A stretch of DNA of 64,000 nt from Mesorhizobium zhangyense. GTDB taxonomy: Bacteria > Pseudomonadota > Alphaproteobacteria > Rhizobiales > Rhizobiaceae. The DNA lies in contig NZ_JAAKZG010000004.1 of assembly GCF_011045115.1 (NCBI RefSeq), positions 248,001 to 312,000 on the forward strand, written 5' to 3'. The notes below the pieces were generated by a model. The model was not told where the DNA came from, made no database searches, and saw nothing but the letters and a program-made list of their open reading frames with translations. Each line of letters opens with the position of its first letter. Position 1 is the stretch's first letter. The position numbers were made by a program, and so were the translations under genes. Positions 18,215-28,845 of this stretch are shown piece after piece.

Positions 18215-20261
18215 CACCGGCCGCACGCCGTTTGCCGATCTGCTGCCTCGTGGCGTGGTCCATCGTCCCGTCTCGGTTGGCTGGCGCGCGGATGGGGGCT
18301 CTTGGACGACTGTGCCCTTCGGCGAAATGCCTGACGGAAAAGTCGACGTAAGCGCCAGTGACGACGGTCGAAGCATCTGCATCATCGCCTCAAAAGCGGA
18401 CGCCTCGGCAATCGAGATTGCCTTCGCTGTTCCGAAAATCTTCCAGGCCTTCGGCGGCGGCGAAAGGTTCGAAACGCTTGATCTGCGCGGCCAGTCGGTG
18501 CGCTATTACCTCGAGAATTTCGGCCTCGGCAACGGCACCTATCTGCCAAGTCCATGGATCGCGACGACGCTCGGCTATGCGGTGTTCCTGCCCGAAGAAG
18601 CGCCGGCGGTCTTTCACGTCGCCCCCTCCTTCGATCCAAATGTGTTTCGTATTCAGGTCGAGGGCGATCGTCTCGATCTAGAGATTCATCTGGGCGAGCT
18701 GTCCGAACTCTACGCCCTGCTGATAGACCGTATCGGCCCGCCATTGATGCCGGAGGATAGCTTCTTCAGCCTGTGGAAGGCGGGCGACTGGCGGATCGAA
18801 AACGCAAAAACGGTTGCCGCTGACGTGGCAGGCCATGCCGGCCTGGGCTTGCCGATGGGCGTCAAGCTGATCGATGCCTATTGGTCGAGCGAGGTTCATT
18901 CCTTCGCCTTCGACACGCAGAAATATCCGGACGCCGATGGCATGATTGCCGACCTCGCTAGGGATGGCACCGACATCTATCTTTGGCTGTGCCCCTGGGT
19001 GGTGGTCGGTACGCGCTCTTTCGAATATGCCAAGGCACAAGGCTACGTGATCGTCGATGCCGCGGGCGAACTGATCACGCGGCGCCCCGGAGCCAACCCC
19101 AACATCATCGCTGCGCTCATCGACTTCTCCAACCCGAAAGCCCGCGCATGGTGGTCGAACAGCCTGCGCGGCCTACTGAAACAAGGCATAAAGGGCTTCA
19201 AGGCCGATTTCGGCGAGCAACTGCCCGAACATGCGGTTCTCATGTCGGGAGAAACCGGCGGCAGAGCGCACAACGCCTTCGTTCGCTACTATCTGGAAGC
19301 CACCATCGACGCCTTCGACGGCGGCACGCCCGCCATTATCAGCCGCTCAGGTTCCCCGCGCATTCGCGCGCCGATCTGGACCGGCGACCAGACCTCCGAT
19401 TTTTGCCCCAAGACCGGCCTGCCGTCGGCGATCCGTGCCGTCCAGAGCGCCAGTCTTTCAGGCTGGTCCTTCATCGGCAGTGACCTCGGCGGCTACTTCG
19501 GCACGCCGACCCCACAGGTCTTTGCACGCTGGGCGCAATTCGCCTGCTTCACGCCCCTGATGATGCTTCACGGTCTCGGCTGCCGGGAGCCGTGGGACAT
19601 GGATGACAGCTCGGCGCGAACATATAAGCGTTTTGCAGCACTTCATCTCGCACTGCTTCCCGTCTTCCAGCATTTTGGCCGCCAGGCGACCGATGGCGGA
19701 CTACCGCTGCTGCGCATGATGCCGCTGGCATTCCCGGAGATCAACTGGCGCGAAATCAACGACTGGGATCAGCAATTCATGCTGGGCGATGACATTCTGG
19801 TCGCGCCTGTTGCCTTCTATGGCAACACGCGTGCGATCTATCTGCCTGCCGGCGACTGGTACGACGTATTGGCAGGAGAATGGGTCAATGGCCCTGCCTG
19901 GCGGGTTCATGACGTTCCGCTTGAGAACATGCCGATCTTCATTCGCTCAGGCGCAAGGCTGCCGCTTGCAACGGACGCCGCGTCACGCGGTGCTTCCATG
20001 CTGGTTTTCGTCAATCCCGACAGTGCCGATCGCCTTTCGATCGACCATGTGGAGCCTGGCTGGAATGTAGACCGTGTCGGGATAGTCGGGTCGAGCGGTC
20101 GCGGGCGCATCGTGGGGGGAGCAGAGCGGCAGCCGAACAGCCAGGATGCGGCGATCGAAGATTGGTTCGGCCCGGACATCATCTGGGCGACGCCGCTTCA
20201 CGGCAAACCTATGGAAATCGTCCTGGATAGAACGACGGAGAAGTCGACACGACAGGATTGA
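18207..20261 (+). CDS. Glycoside hydrolase family 31 (alpha-xylosidase/alpha-glucosidase type)
   Basis: 684-residue retaining alpha-glycosidase. The nucleophile is Asp334 in KADFGEQLP and the acid/base Asp394 in WTGDQTSDF; IGSDLGGYFG and the beta-sandwich domain ending with the IYLPAGDWYD stretch follow. There is no signal peptide, so it cleaves an imported glycoside in the cytosol. The sequence around the substrate pocket (LIDAYWSSEVHSFAFD, LCPWVV) resembles YicI-type alpha-xylosidases more than sulfoquinovosidases. The start overlaps the isomerase-like gene, and the sugar-binding protein begins 22 bases downstream, which ties this enzyme to that importer. Confidence 0.9.
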   Translation: MLDTGRTPFADLLPRGVVHRPVSVGWRADGGSWTTVPFGEMPDGKVDVSASDDGRSICIIASKADASAIEIAFAVPKIFQAFGGGERFETLDLRGQSVRYYLENFGLGNGTYLPSPWIATTLGYAVFLPEEAPAVFHVAPSFDPNVFRIQVEGDRLDLEIHLGELSELYALLIDRIGPPLMPEDSFFSLWKAGDWRIENAKTVAADVAGHAGLGLPMGVKLIDAYWSSEVHSFAFDTQKYPDADGMIADLARDGTDIYLWLCPWVVVGTRSFEYAKAQGYVIVDAAGELITRRPGANPNIIAALIDFSNPKARAWWSNSLRGLLKQGIKGFKADFGEQLPEHAVLMSGETGGRAHNAFVRYYLEATIDAFDGGTPAIISRSGSPRIRAPIWTGDQTSDFCPKTGLPSAIRAVQSASLSGWSFIGSDLGGYFGTPTPQVFARWAQFACFTPLMMLHGLGCREPWDMDDSSARTYKRFAALHLALLPVFQHFGRQATDGGLPLLRMMPLAFPEINWREINDWDQQFMLGDDILVAPVAFYGNTRAIYLPAGDWYDVLAGEWVNGPAWRVHDVPLENMPIFIRSGARLPLATDAASRGASMLVFVNPDSADRLSIDHVEPGWNVDRVGIVGSSGRGRIVGGAERQPNSQDAAIEDWFGPDIIWATPLHGKPMEIVLDRTTEKSTRQD

Positions 20262-20283
20262 CGTCAACAGTGGAGGAGACGAC

Positions 20284-21519
20284 ATGACCGTACATAAATT
20301 TCTCAGAAAGAGCGCAGTATCCGCTGCCATCGCCATTGGCCTCGGCCTTTCGCCGGCCATGGCCGACAACATCGTATTCTGGGTCAATTCACCGCTTGCC
20401 TCAGGGCCTGACGCGCCGATCTACGCCGAGATCAAGGCCTTCGAGAAGGAAACCGGGCATACGGTCGAAGTCCAGCCGGTAGCGCATATGGAAATGGAGC
20501 GGAACCTCTTCGTTGCTCTGTCGGGCGGTGCAGGACCGGATGTGATGGCGCTCGACATCGCCTGGGTCGCGGGCCTGGCTGATGCAGGCCTGATTGCCGA
20601 TCTCTCCGAAAAATCCAAACCGTTCGCGGCCGAATATCAGGCCGGACCGCTTGCCAGCGGACGCTTCGACCAGCGCCAATATGCGATGCCGCTCTACACC
20701 AACAATGTCGCGCTTTTCGTCAACGACCGGATGCTGAAGGAAGCGGGCATAGACAAGGCGCCAGCCAATTGGGACGAGTTCCACAAGGCCGCCGTTGCCA
20801 TGACGAACAAGGATAAGGATACCTATGGTCTGACCTTCGGCGGCAGCCGCATGGGCGCGTTCCAGCTCTACAGCTTCATCTGGGAGAATGGCGGCGACAT
20901 CATCGACGAAACCGGCAAGGTTCGCGTCGGTGAGCCGGGCGCCGTAGACGCGGTGGATTTTCTCGCCAAACTTTACACCGAAAATCACGCCATGCCGGAA
21001 TCCGTGCTTACCGCAGGGTCCTGGGACGAGGTCAACGCGCCCTTCATCCAGGAGCGTGCCGGCATGCTGATCAGCGGTGACTGGGCGCTGTCGGCGCTTG
21101 AGAAGGGTAATCCCAAGCTCGAATTCTCCGTCCATCCTTTGCCAACCGGAAAGCAGGCTGCCACCGTTATCGGCGGCTACAATCTGGCGATCAACGCGAA
21201 CTCCTCGGTTCAGGATGCAAGCTGGCAGCTGGCACGCTGGCTGACGGGTCCGCGCAGCGTGGAACTCATGCATAAATACAACCGGCTTTCAGCGACTGTT
21301 GCGGCAACCACGCCTGAAGCGATCGCTGCGCTGCCGGAAAAGCAGCGGCCATTCATGCAGCAGGCCGACGCAGGAAAGGCACGCCCGGTCGTCGCGGCGT
21401 GGAGTCAGATTCACAACGAGATCATCGCGAATGTGTGGGACTCCGTGCTTCGCGGCAAGCCGGCAAAGGACGCCATGGCCGAAGCCGCAACAGCCATCCA
21501 GGGCCTGCTGGGACAGTAG
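20284..21519 (+). CDS. Sugar ABC transporter substrate-binding protein (family 1)
   Basis: 411-residue periplasmic binding protein for a carbohydrate, with a Sec signal peptide ending near residue 27 (SPAMAD). The MalE-like fold shows in FEKETGHTVEVQP, GAGPDVMALD, ALFVNDRMLKEAGI, GGYNLAINANS and the C-terminal VWDSVLRGK. The ATG at 20284 follows a good GGAGGAG site; earlier in-frame codons overlap the GH31 gene. It should capture the glycoside that GH31 later cleaves. Confidence 0.92.
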   Translation: MTVHKFLRKSAVSAAIAIGLGLSPAMADNIVFWVNSPLASGPDAPIYAEIKAFEKETGHTVEVQPVAHMEMERNLFVALSGGAGPDVMALDIAWVAGLADAGLIADLSEKSKPFAAEYQAGPLASGRFDQRQYAMPLYTNNVALFVNDRMLKEAGIDKAPANWDEFHKAAVAMTNKDKDTYGLTFGGSRMGAFQLYSFIWENGGDIIDETGKVRVGEPGAVDAVDFLAKLYTENHAMPESVLTAGSWDEVNAPFIQERAGMLISGDWALSALEKGNPKLEFSVHPLPTGKQAATVIGGYNLAINANSSVQDASWQLARWLTGPRSVELMHKYNRLSATVAATTPEAIAALPEKQRPFMQQADAGKARPVVAAWSQIHNEIIANVWDSVLRGKPAKDAMAEAATAIQGLLGQ

Positions 21520-21525
21520 CGGCAA

Positions 21526-22470
21526 ATGATGAAGCGCACCTCGCCCCGTCAGGAACTCAAGAAGACCTGGTCGTCCATGTTCGAGACCGGACGGGGTGCG
21601 CGCATCTATCCTTATCTTATGGTACTGCCGGCAGTGCTTGTCGTTGTTGGCGTCGTGGTTTACCCGCTGGTCTACGGCATCCTTTCTGCGTTCTACGACG
21701 TAACGCTGAGGACGCTCGGCAGCGGCAAGATGAACTTTGTCGGCCTGCGCAATTTCGAGCGCGTCTTCGCCGATCCCGTCTTTCTTCAGGCATCGTGGAA
21801 CACACTGGTCTGGGTTGTCCTGAATGTCGTCGCCCAGCTGGGTCTCGGCCTGGCGCTGGCACTACTGCTGCATCGGGCCATACCCGGCATCGGCTTCTTC
21901 CGCTCCGGCATTCTCGTGCCATGGGTCGTGCCGAGTGTCGTTGCGGTGCTGACCTGGCGCTGGATGTATGATCCGAGCGTCGGCATCGCCAACGAATTGC
22001 TGCTGCGGCTGGGTATCATCGACGATTACCATCCCTGGCTTGGCGATACGGCGACGTCGCTTTACGCAGTGACGATAGAGAGCATCTGGAAGGGTACGCC
22101 GTTCGTCATGCTGCTGCTTCTCGCAGCGCTGCAACTCGTCCCGCGCTCCATCCTTGAAGCCGCATCCATGGACGGCGCCTCCGGCTGGCGCAAGCTGTGG
22201 CATGTGATCCTGCCGCAGATACGCGTTTCCTTCGCCATTGCCGCAGTGTTGACCTTCATCCTCACGGTCAACAACTTCAATGCGATCTGGCTGATGACGG
22301 AAGGTGGGCCGCTGAACTCGTCCGAGATCCTGTTCACGCTGGCCTATAAATACGGCTTCAAGCGCTTCGATCTCGGCATGGCATCGGCGGTCGCGACCAT
22401 GCTTTTCGTCGGTCTCGTCATCGCGACGACTATCTATCTCAAACTCATCCAGGCACGTGAGGGCGACTGA
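21526..22470 (+). CDS. Sugar ABC transporter permease (MalF/UgpA type)
   Basis: Inner-membrane permease of 314 residues with six predicted membrane segments and the EAA loop (LEAASMDGASGWRKLWHVILPQI). The N-terminus is cytoplasmic and basic; a second ATG three bases on is equally possible. It lies six bases after the binding protein and two bases before the partner permease, so the three are one transport unit. Confidence 0.92.
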   Translation: MMKRTSPRQELKKTWSSMFETGRGARIYPYLMVLPAVLVVVGVVVYPLVYGILSAFYDVTLRTLGSGKMNFVGLRNFERVFADPVFLQASWNTLVWVVLNVVAQLGLGLALALLLHRAIPGIGFFRSGILVPWVVPSVVAVLTWRWMYDPSVGIANELLLRLGIIDDYHPWLGDTATSLYAVTIESIWKGTPFVMLLLLAALQLVPRSILEAASMDGASGWRKLWHVILPQIRVSFAIAAVLTFILTVNNFNAIWLMTEGGPLNSSEILFTLAYKYGFKRFDLGMASAVATMLFVGLVIATTIYLKLIQAREGD

Positions 22471-22472
22471 CC

Positions 22473-23372
22473 ATGCAGATCGCCTCCATTCACGAACGCC
22501 CGACGAAAAGAGTCGCAATGCCGCGCATTCGATCTGGCTTGAGCCTGCCCAAGCCACTGGGCAAGTTTCTCACCTATGCCACCTTGTGGGTAGCCTTCGT
22601 CTGGTCGGTGTTTCCGTTCTACTGGATGATCGCAACCTCGATACGCGGCAAGGACGAGATATTCCAGCGGCCGCCAAACCTCGTGCCGCATGCCATTACG
22701 TTCCAGAACTACATCGATCTTCTGGTCGGTGCGCAGTTCTGGCGCTTCGCCCTGAACAGCCTCATCCTGACGATCAGCGTCACGATCATCAGCGTCCTCA
22801 TATCGGTGACGGCGGGATATGCCATGGCACGCCACCGCTTCAAGGGCTCGGTGATGCTGCCGTTGTTCATGCTCTATGGGCAGATGTTCCCGCCGGTGCT
22901 GCTGCTCATCCCCTTCTACGTCCAGCTTCGTTATCTCGGCTGGCTCGACAGTCTCTACGGCCTCATTCCGGTCTACCTCAGCTACATGCTGCCGCTCTGT
23001 GTCTGGTTGATGCGCGGGTTCTTCTCGCAGGTGCCGTTCTCTCTGGAAGACGCTGCCCGCATGGACGGCTGCACCCGCTGGCAGGCATTCTGGAAGGTCA
23101 TCCTGCCGATGGCGCGCCCAGGCATCGTCGCGGTCGCCACCTGGGTGATGATCCACACCTGGAACGAGTTCCTCTATGCCAGCACCTTCATCCTCAGCGA
23201 GAAGAAACGCACCCTGCCCCTCGGGCTCAGCGGGTTGATCGGCCAGTACACCACGGACTGGGGCGTGCTGATGGCCGGCGGCGTCATCACAGCCGCGCCC
23301 ATACTCATCGTCTTCTTCTTCCTGCAGAGACACCTCGTCTCGGGTGTCGGCGGTGGCGCGGTGAAGGGATGA
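22473..23372 (+). CDS. Sugar ABC transporter permease (MalG/UgpE type)
   Basis: Inner-membrane permease of 299 residues. It has the MalG-type opening (FPFYWMIATSI), the substrate-channel stretch NSLILTISVT, and the EAA loop (LEDAARMDGCTRWQAFWKVILPMARPG). It pairs with the permease just upstream. No ATPase gene follows; the MalK-type ATPase at 14488-15585 is the likely partner. Confidence 0.92.
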   Translation: MQIASIHERPTKRVAMPRIRSGLSLPKPLGKFLTYATLWVAFVWSVFPFYWMIATSIRGKDEIFQRPPNLVPHAITFQNYIDLLVGAQFWRFALNSLILTISVTIISVLISVTAGYAMARHRFKGSVMLPLFMLYGQMFPPVLLLIPFYVQLRYLGWLDSLYGLIPVYLSYMLPLCVWLMRGFFSQVPFSLEDAARMDGCTRWQAFWKVILPMARPGIVAVATWVMIHTWNEFLYASTFILSEKKRTLPLGLSGLIGQYTTDWGVLMAGGVITAAPILIVFFFLQRHLVSGVGGGAVKG

Positions 23373-23397
23373 CCGAGGCACGACACGGAGCAAATGC

Positions 23398-24231
23398 ATG
23401 AGCGGTCGCAGCGCCCGCTGGGCGGATCTGACACGTCATGACTTCGCGTCGCTCGACAGCGACCGGACGATCGCCGTCCTGCCAATCGGTGCGATCGAGC
23501 AGCATGGTCCGCATCTGCCGGTTTCTGTCGATGCGGATCTTGTCGATGCGGTCGTCGAGCGCGCGTTGCCGCTAATTCAGTCCAACCTGACGGTTCTGTT
23601 CCTGCCGACCATGGTCTACGGCAAGAGCAACGAGCATGCGGCAATCGCCGGAACGCTCACGCTTTCTGCCGAAACGCTGATCCGGGTTCTCATGGAGATC
23701 GGCGAAAGCGTCGCATGCGCAGGCGTCCGCCGGCTCGTCTTTCTGAACGGGCACGGCGGCAATAGCCCGGTTCTCGACATCGTTGCCCGCGATCTCAAGG
23801 TCAAGTTCGGCCTGCAGACCGCAACCTGCCACTGGTACAATTTCAACGAGGCCGAAACGCTGAGGGACAAGACCGAGCAGGCATACGGCATCCATGCCGG
23901 ACTGGTCGAAACCAGCGCCATGCTGGCGATCAAGCCCGAGCGCGTCGTCATGGAACGAGCGGCGGATTTCGGCAACGCCGCGCAGGGCTGGCAGGAGAGC
24001 TATCGACATATCGGGCTTTCGGCAGGCCGTGCGAGACCAGCCTGGGAAATCGACGATCTCAACAAGGATGGAGCCTGCGGCAATGCCGCTGCCGCAACGG
24101 TCGAGATGGGCGAAAAGCTGCTTTCCACCACCGCCAGAAACTTCGCGGCATTCGTCTCCGAATTCGATCGCTTCTGCCGGGAAATGGATGTGGTCGGGCG
24201 GTCAGACGGGCAGGAAAAACGAGAGTCATGA
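23398..24231 (+). CDS. Creatininase-family metal-dependent hydrolase
   Basis: 277 residues of the creatininase/MftE/ArfB family, which holds two metal ions and hydrolyses or cleaves cyclic amide-type bonds. Metal ligands are visible in [20 protein letters not shown] (Glu, His, Asp) and in LNGHGGNS, with NEHA between them. GGAG lies seven bases upstream of the ATG. Family members act on creatinine, formamide intermediates of flavin synthesis or peptides; in a sugar locus the substrate may be a lactone- or lactam-like sugar derivative, which is inference. It overlaps the FAD-linked oxidase gene. Confidence 0.85.
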   Translation: MSGRSARWADLTRHDFASLDSDRTIAVLPIGAIEQHGPHLPVSVDADLVDAVVERALPLIQSNLTVLFLPTMVYGKSNEHAAIAGTLTLSAETLIRVLMEIGESVACAGVRRLVFLNGHGGNSPVLDIVARDLKVKFGLQTATCHWYNFNEAETLRDKTEQAYGIHAGLVETSAMLAIKPERVVMERAADFGNAAQGWQESYRHIGLSAGRARPAWEIDDLNKDGACGNAAAATVEMGEKLLSTTARNFAAFVSEFDRFCREMDVVGRSDGQEKRES

Positions 24232-25658
24232 TGTCCATTTCAGGCAAATCGACGATCGATTGGCAGGCCTTCCGTCATGCGCTGGGCGCTGTCGACTCCT
24301 TCGACACGCCATCCATCGTCAAGAAGCGCTCCCGCGACTTCTTCTGGTACAGCCCGATCCTCAATCGCGAACTTGCCGGAAGTTTCGGCGATCTGGTTGT
24401 CGCACCAAAGAATATTTCCGAACTGGAAACCTGCATAGCCACAGCCGTCGAATGGAACGTGCCGACCGTCCTGCGCGGCGGCGGCACCGGCAATTACGGC
24501 CAGGCCGTGCCGATGGACGGCGGCCTCATCATAGACATGACTAGCATCAACCGTATCCTCGATATCGCCGAGACGACCGTGCACGTAGAGGCAGGCTGCA
24601 AGATCGGCGCGATCAATGAAGCTCTGCACGAGCAAGGCCGGGAACTGCCCATATTCCCTTCGACCGAAGCCATCGCCACGATCGGCGGCTTCATCGCCGG
24701 CGGTTCGGGCGGCATCGGATCGATCACCCACGGAATGCTGCGCGATGGCGGAAACATCGATTCGATCGAGGTTCTGTCGATGGAGAACCCGCCTCACCGG
24801 CATGTCTTCAAGGGCGACGATATCCGAGCGATCCATCACGCATGGGGGCTGAACGGTGTCATCACCGATCTGGTGTTGCGCACCGTTCCGGCGCGCAACT
24901 GGATCAACGTCATCGCTTCCTTCCCGACCTACTGCGAGGCCTTCGAGGCCGGCATCGCAGTGGGCAAGAGCCGGGGTTTCGAACTCAAGCTGCTGACGAC
25001 GATCGATGCGCGAATAGCAGGCTCCATACGTCGCCTGGACGGGATCGGCGGCAAAGGTCGCGCACTGCTGCTGGCGCTGGTGGACGACGCCGGCCAGGGG
25101 GAGCTGGCGAAGCTGGCAGAGGCGCAAGGCGGCACGATTGAACTCGCACTGGACCGGGATGCGATGGAAAAGGCTGGCCTGCCAGGCATGTCCGAGTTTT
25201 CCTATAACCACACGACCTTGCAGATTCTGAAAAACGATCGCAGCGTGACCTATCTGCAGGTGACCTTCAAAGCCCCGCTCGACAGTTCAAAGATCGATAC
25301 GCTGCAGGCGATATTCGGCGATGAGGTCCTGATGCATCACGAGTTTGCCCTGCTCAACGGCGAGCTTGTTGCCTTCGATCTGCCGGTCGTTCGCTACTCC
25401 AGCGACGAGCGTCTTTTCGAGCTGATGCGGATCTACGATGAACACGGTTGCCCGCCATCCAATCCGCATGTGCCCTATGTCGAAGGTGGATCGATGAAGC
25501 CGGATTTCCGCCACTTGGCCTGGAAGAAAAGGCTCGATCCGCACGGACTGCTCAACTCGGCCAAGTCACGTTACTGGAACGATGTGAAACACCTTTCGCC
25601 GGAAGAGATCGAGAAGCTGCCAGCCCGTCCGGCAATCGCGAAGGCAAGCGCGCGCTGA
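24228..25658 (+). CDS. FAD-linked oxidase (GlcD/VAO-type)
   Basis: 476-residue flavoprotein with a PCMH-type FAD-binding domain near residues 45-220 ([41 protein letters not shown]). The C-terminal part ends with [12 protein letters not shown], typical of the glycolate/lactate oxidase branch. Relatives oxidise 2-hydroxy acids, sugar alcohols or lactols. Start at the ATG at 24228 or the next one at 24231, overlapping the creatininase-family stop. It is the last gene of the plus-strand sugar operon and suggests an oxidative step on the imported sugar. Confidence 0.87.
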   Translation: MMSISGKSTIDWQAFRHALGAVDSFDTPSIVKKRSRDFFWYSPILNRELAGSFGDLVVAPKNISELETCIATAVEWNVPTVLRGGGTGNYGQAVPMDGGLIIDMTSINRILDIAETTVHVEAGCKIGAINEALHEQGRELPIFPSTEAIATIGGFIAGGSGGIGSITHGMLRDGGNIDSIEVLSMENPPHRHVFKGDDIRAIHHAWGLNGVITDLVLRTVPARNWINVIASFPTYCEAFEAGIAVGKSRGFELKLLTTIDARIAGSIRRLDGIGGKGRALLLALVDDAGQGELAKLAEAQGGTIELALDRDAMEKAGLPGMSEFSYNHTTLQILKNDRSVTYLQVTFKAPLDSSKIDTLQAIFGDEVLMHHEFALLNGELVAFDLPVVRYSSDERLFELMRIYDEHGCPPSNPHVPYVEGGSMKPDFRHLAWKKRLDPHGLLNSAKSRYWNDVKHLSPEEIEKLPARPAIAKASAR

Positions 25659-25681
25659 ACGTCTGGTGGCTGACATCCTGC

Positions 25682-26536
25682 TCAACCAAGCGTAAGTCCA
25701 GCCTTACGCGCCGCATCTCGCAGGAACGGCAGCCCAACCTCGATGACATCGTCCGGGTTCTCGTCGACCGAGCCCCACACGTCTGATTTGCCCGCAACAT
25801 CGGCGTCGACACGGTTCATGCTTTCGAGCGTGATCGGACCTTCATAGCCGACATCCGCCATGGCCTTGAACGCCGCGTCCCAATTCAGCATCCCTCTACC
25901 GGGCACACCCCGGTTGGCTTCCGAAACCTGGACATAGCCGAGATATGGGGCAGCGGTCTCCAAGACTGCGGCAAAGCTCTCTTCCTCGATATGCATGTGA
26001 TAGGTGTCGAGATGGATGAAGATGTTTTCCGCACCGATCCGCTCGATGATCCGAGCGGCATCAATGCCGCGATTGATCAGATGCGTTTCATAGCGATTGC
26101 ACGGCTCGATGCCGATTTTCACCCCATATGCTTTTGCAGTTTTTGCGGCCCGTTCCAGAAAACGACAGATGCTATCGATCTCCTTTTTCGTGCGTGCACG
26201 GCCGGTCGTCTTGCCGATGGCTCCATAAGTCATGCCGCCCAACCCGAAGCTGCCGACTTCCGCACAAACACGAAATGCCGACTCCAGGTATTCAAGCCCC
26301 TCTTCCGGCCGTTCGACAACATCCAGCGACGCGGGCAGTCCGAGCGAGGCAAACAACTCCACCTTGTAATGGGTAGCGAAGGACCGCGTTCGTTTGGTGT
26401 CGATTTCTTGGGGCCGAAACATTGGGATTTCGAGCAAGCCGACGCCGTGCTCCTTTAACCTGTCCATCTGCGGATCGATACGGGCGATATCCCATACCGG
26501 TGCAATGGCAAAAGTGTGGAGTCCGAAAGTGCTCAT
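25682..26536 (-). CDS. Sugar epimerase/isomerase, TIM barrel (D-tagatose/D-psicose 3-epimerase-like)
   Basis: 284-residue xylose-isomerase-like TIM barrel. Putative metal ligands are Glu in IGIEPCNRYE, Asp and His in FIHLDTYHMHIEE, and the C-terminal Glu in ITLESMNRVD, the pattern of ketose 3-epimerases. The LGGMTYG segment also fits that group. It converges on the oxidase gene with 23 bases between, so it probably has its own promoter. With the FucI-like isomerase and PfkB kinase it would complete an isomerise-epimerise-phosphorylate route; the actual sugar is unknown. Confidence 0.85.
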   Translation of the reverse strand: MSTFGLHTFAIAPVWDIARIDPQMDRLKEHGVGLLEIPMFRPQEIDTKRTRSFATHYKVELFASLGLPASLDVVERPEEGLEYLESAFRVCAEVGSFGLGGMTYGAIGKTTGRARTKKEIDSICRFLERAAKTAKAYGVKIGIEPCNRYETHLINRGIDAARIIERIGAENIFIHLDTYHMHIEEESFAAVLETAAPYLGYVQVSEANRGVPGRGMLNWDAAFKAMADVGYEGPITLESMNRVDADVAGKSDVWGSVDENPDDVIEVGLPFLRDAARKAGLTLG

Positions 26537-27027
26537 GCGTCAGCCTCTTTGTTCGTGCGCCGCGGCAGCACTTGTGTCACCGCCAACCGACGATGACTTG
26601 GTTCATATGTTGGCAGTCTTCAGATTGGCCTCCGCGCGGCCGATGGCATAGGAGGCCAAAACCCCAGTTGGACCGCCGACAAACGCGGTGAAAGCAATGC
26701 CGCAGCAGCCATACCGCCAAGCAATGCGGTAGGCAAACTCCAAAAATCGGGATGGCGATCCTGATGCCCATCGTCTCATAGGGGTCGGCACACCGACCAC
26801 CCGCCGCAAGCTCAGCGGCGGCCTCAACGGTTTAGAGCCGCGTTCATATCGCCGTTTACGCTCAGCAGGGAATCGGCGCGACGATAGAGCGGAGCGGATC
26901 AATGAATAATCTGGTCAAGGAAATACGGGGCACGCTCGGGCTGCGGCGCCGTGAAGAATTGCTCCGGTTCCGCCTGCTCGATGGATGCCATTTGAACGGC
27001 TGGTTGGACATGCCGGCGGGCGCAGGC
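26537..27027. other. Intergenic region without recognisable gene
   Basis: About 490 bases between the start of the epimerase-like gene and the end of the acyl-CoA synthetase gene. Short open frames on both strands have arginine- and cysteine-rich, unconserved-looking products. I see no convincing hairpin with a T-run, repeat or insertion-sequence end. It probably contains the epimerase promoter and the end of the long minus-strand operon. Confidence 0.5.
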
Positions 27028-28821
27028 TTAAGCGGTCTTGGCTTGCTGCAGGCCGAGCTCGGCGATCATCGTCTCCCGCATCTTGAACTTCTGCGCCTTG
27101 CCGGTGACGGTCATCGGCAGTTCCGCGACGAAGCGCACATAGCGAGGCACCTTGTAGTGGGCGATCTGGCCGCGGCAGAAGGCACGCAGCTCTTCCTCCG
27201 TCGCGGTCTGGCCAGAGCGCAACACGACCCAGGCGCAGATTTCCTCGCCGTATTTTTCGTCGGGCACACCGAACACCTGAACCTGCTCGACCTTGGGATG
27301 GCGGTACAGATACTCCTCGACTTCGCGGGGATAAACATTCTCGCCGCCGCGGATGAGCATGTCCTTTACCCGACCGACGATGTTGCAAAACCCGTCGGCG
27401 TCGATGGTGGCAAGGTCGCCGGTATGCATCCAGCCGGCTGGATCGATCGATTGCTTGGTAAGTTCCTCGTCGTTCCAGTAGCCGCGCATGACCGAATAGC
27501 CACGTGTGCAGAGTTCGCCGGGGACGCCGACCGCAACGGTCGAGCCGGTTTCGTCGACCAGCTTGACCTCGACATGGGGATGGACGCGGCCAACGGTCGA
27601 GACGCGGCGGTCGAGCGGATCGTCGACATTGCTCTGGAACGACACCGGGCTGGTCTCGGTCATGCCGTAGGCAATCGTCACCTCGCTCATATGCATGTCG
27701 GAGACGACACGCTTCATCACTTCGATGGGACAAGGAGAACCGGCCATGATGCCGGTGCGCAAGCTGGACAGGTCGAATTCGAAGAAACGCGGATGCTCCA
27801 GCTGAGCGACGAACATCGTCGGCACGCCGTAAAGCGCGGTGCAGCGCTCGCTGCTGACGGCTTCGAGCACGCTGACAGGCTCAAAACCTTCCCCCGGGAA
27901 AATCATGGTCGCGCCGTAGCTCACCGCGCCCATCACGCCCATCACCATGCCGAAGCAGTGATAAAGCGGGACGGGAATGGCAAGGCGGTCCTGCTCGGTG
28001 AGGCGCATCGTGCCGGTGACGAAGCGGGCGTTGTTGACGATGTTGCGGTGGGTCAGCGTCGCGCCCTTCGGCGCGCCGGTGGTGCCGCTGGTGAACTGGA
28101 TGTTGATCGGGTCGTTGACAGAGAGACTGGCGGTTATGCCGTCGAGCTTCAGCCGGTCGCGGGCGCTCCCCTTCTCCGACACCTCGTCGAAACCCAGCAT
28201 GCCGGGCATCGGCTCGGAACCCATGGCAATGACGATGCGCAGGCTGGGCAGCCGCGCGGCATGCAGCTTGCCCGGGGCCGCATCGTCGAGTTCGGGCGCC
28301 AGTTGACGCAGCATGCCGACATAGTCGCTCGACTTGAATGTGGGAGCGAGGACCAGGGCGACGCAGCCGACCTTGTTCAGCGCATATTCGAGCTCGGTGA
28401 CGCGGTAGGCCGGATTGATGTTGACGAGGATCGCGCCGATGCGGGCAGTGGCGAACTGCGTCAGAATCCATTCGGCGCGGTTCGGCGCCCAGATGCCGAC
28501 GCGGTCGCCGGCCCTGATGCCGAGCGCCAAAAGCCCTGCCGCAAATGCGTCGACGCGCCGGTCCAGTTCCTGATAGGTCCAGCGCAGGCCCTGCTCGCGA
28601 AACACGGCTGCCTCTCGCTGGCCATGACGGGCGACCGTCTGCTTGAGAAGCTGCGGAATGGTCAGGTCCCAGAGCGGCGCTTCGGTGTCTCCGCTGACAT
28701 GGGCTTGCCCGGCGGCAGGCTTGCGTCCGCTTTTTCTGCCTATACCAGCCGCGCCAGCGTCGTCGGCCAGGGCCCGCAGTGCCGAAATCGGCTGCTTAAG
28801 GTCGTTGATGGTGCGAGCCAT
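27028..28821 (-). CDS. Acyl-CoA synthetase (AMP-forming)
   Basis: 597-residue ATP-dependent acid:CoA ligase of the ANL superfamily, activating a fatty or aryl acid through an acyl-adenylate. The P-loop [21 protein letters not shown], the hinge stretch [27 protein letters not shown] and the catalytic lysine region [11 protein letters not shown] are all present. A GGAGG site precedes the ATG at 28821. The first 45 residues, before the [11 protein letters not shown] stretch, are an unusual extension. It starts 24 bases after the ATPase-amidase gene and is the last gene of the amide operon, so it probably activates the acid released by the amidase. Confidence 0.92.
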   Translation of the reverse strand: MARTINDLKQPISALRALADDAGAAGIGRKSGRKPAAGQAHVSGDTEAPLWDLTIPQLLKQTVARHGQREAAVFREQGLRWTYQELDRRVDAFAAGLLALGIRAGDRVGIWAPNRAEWILTQFATARIGAILVNINPAYRVTELEYALNKVGCVALVLAPTFKSSDYVGMLRQLAPELDDAAPGKLHAARLPSLRIVIAMGSEPMPGMLGFDEVSEKGSARDRLKLDGITASLSVNDPINIQFTSGTTGAPKGATLTHRNIVNNARFVTGTMRLTEQDRLAIPVPLYHCFGMVMGVMGAVSYGATMIFPGEGFEPVSVLEAVSSERCTALYGVPTMFVAQLEHPRFFEFDLSSLRTGIMAGSPCPIEVMKRVVSDMHMSEVTIAYGMTETSPVSFQSNVDDPLDRRVSTVGRVHPHVEVKLVDETGSTVAVGVPGELCTRGYSVMRGYWNDEELTKQSIDPAGWMHTGDLATIDADGFCNIVGRVKDMLIRGGENVYPREVEEYLYRHPKVEQVQVFGVPDEKYGEEICAWVVLRSGQTATEEELRAFCRGQIAHYKVPRYVRFVAELPMTVTGKAQKFKMRETMIAELGLQQAKTA

Positions 28822-28845
28822 GGTTTCCTCCCCAAAAGGCGATCG

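Noticed and set aside
18207-20261. GH31 enzyme as a sulfoquinovosidase, given the alkanesulfonate genes at the left end
   Set aside because: The substrate-pocket stretch (LIDAYWSSEVHSFAFD) resembles YicI-type alpha-xylosidases and lacks the arginine/tryptophan pair that binds the sulfonate in sulfoquinovosidases. No sulfoquinovose monooxygenase or sulfo-sugar enzymes are in the locus, and the ssu genes lie 16 kb away in a separate unit.
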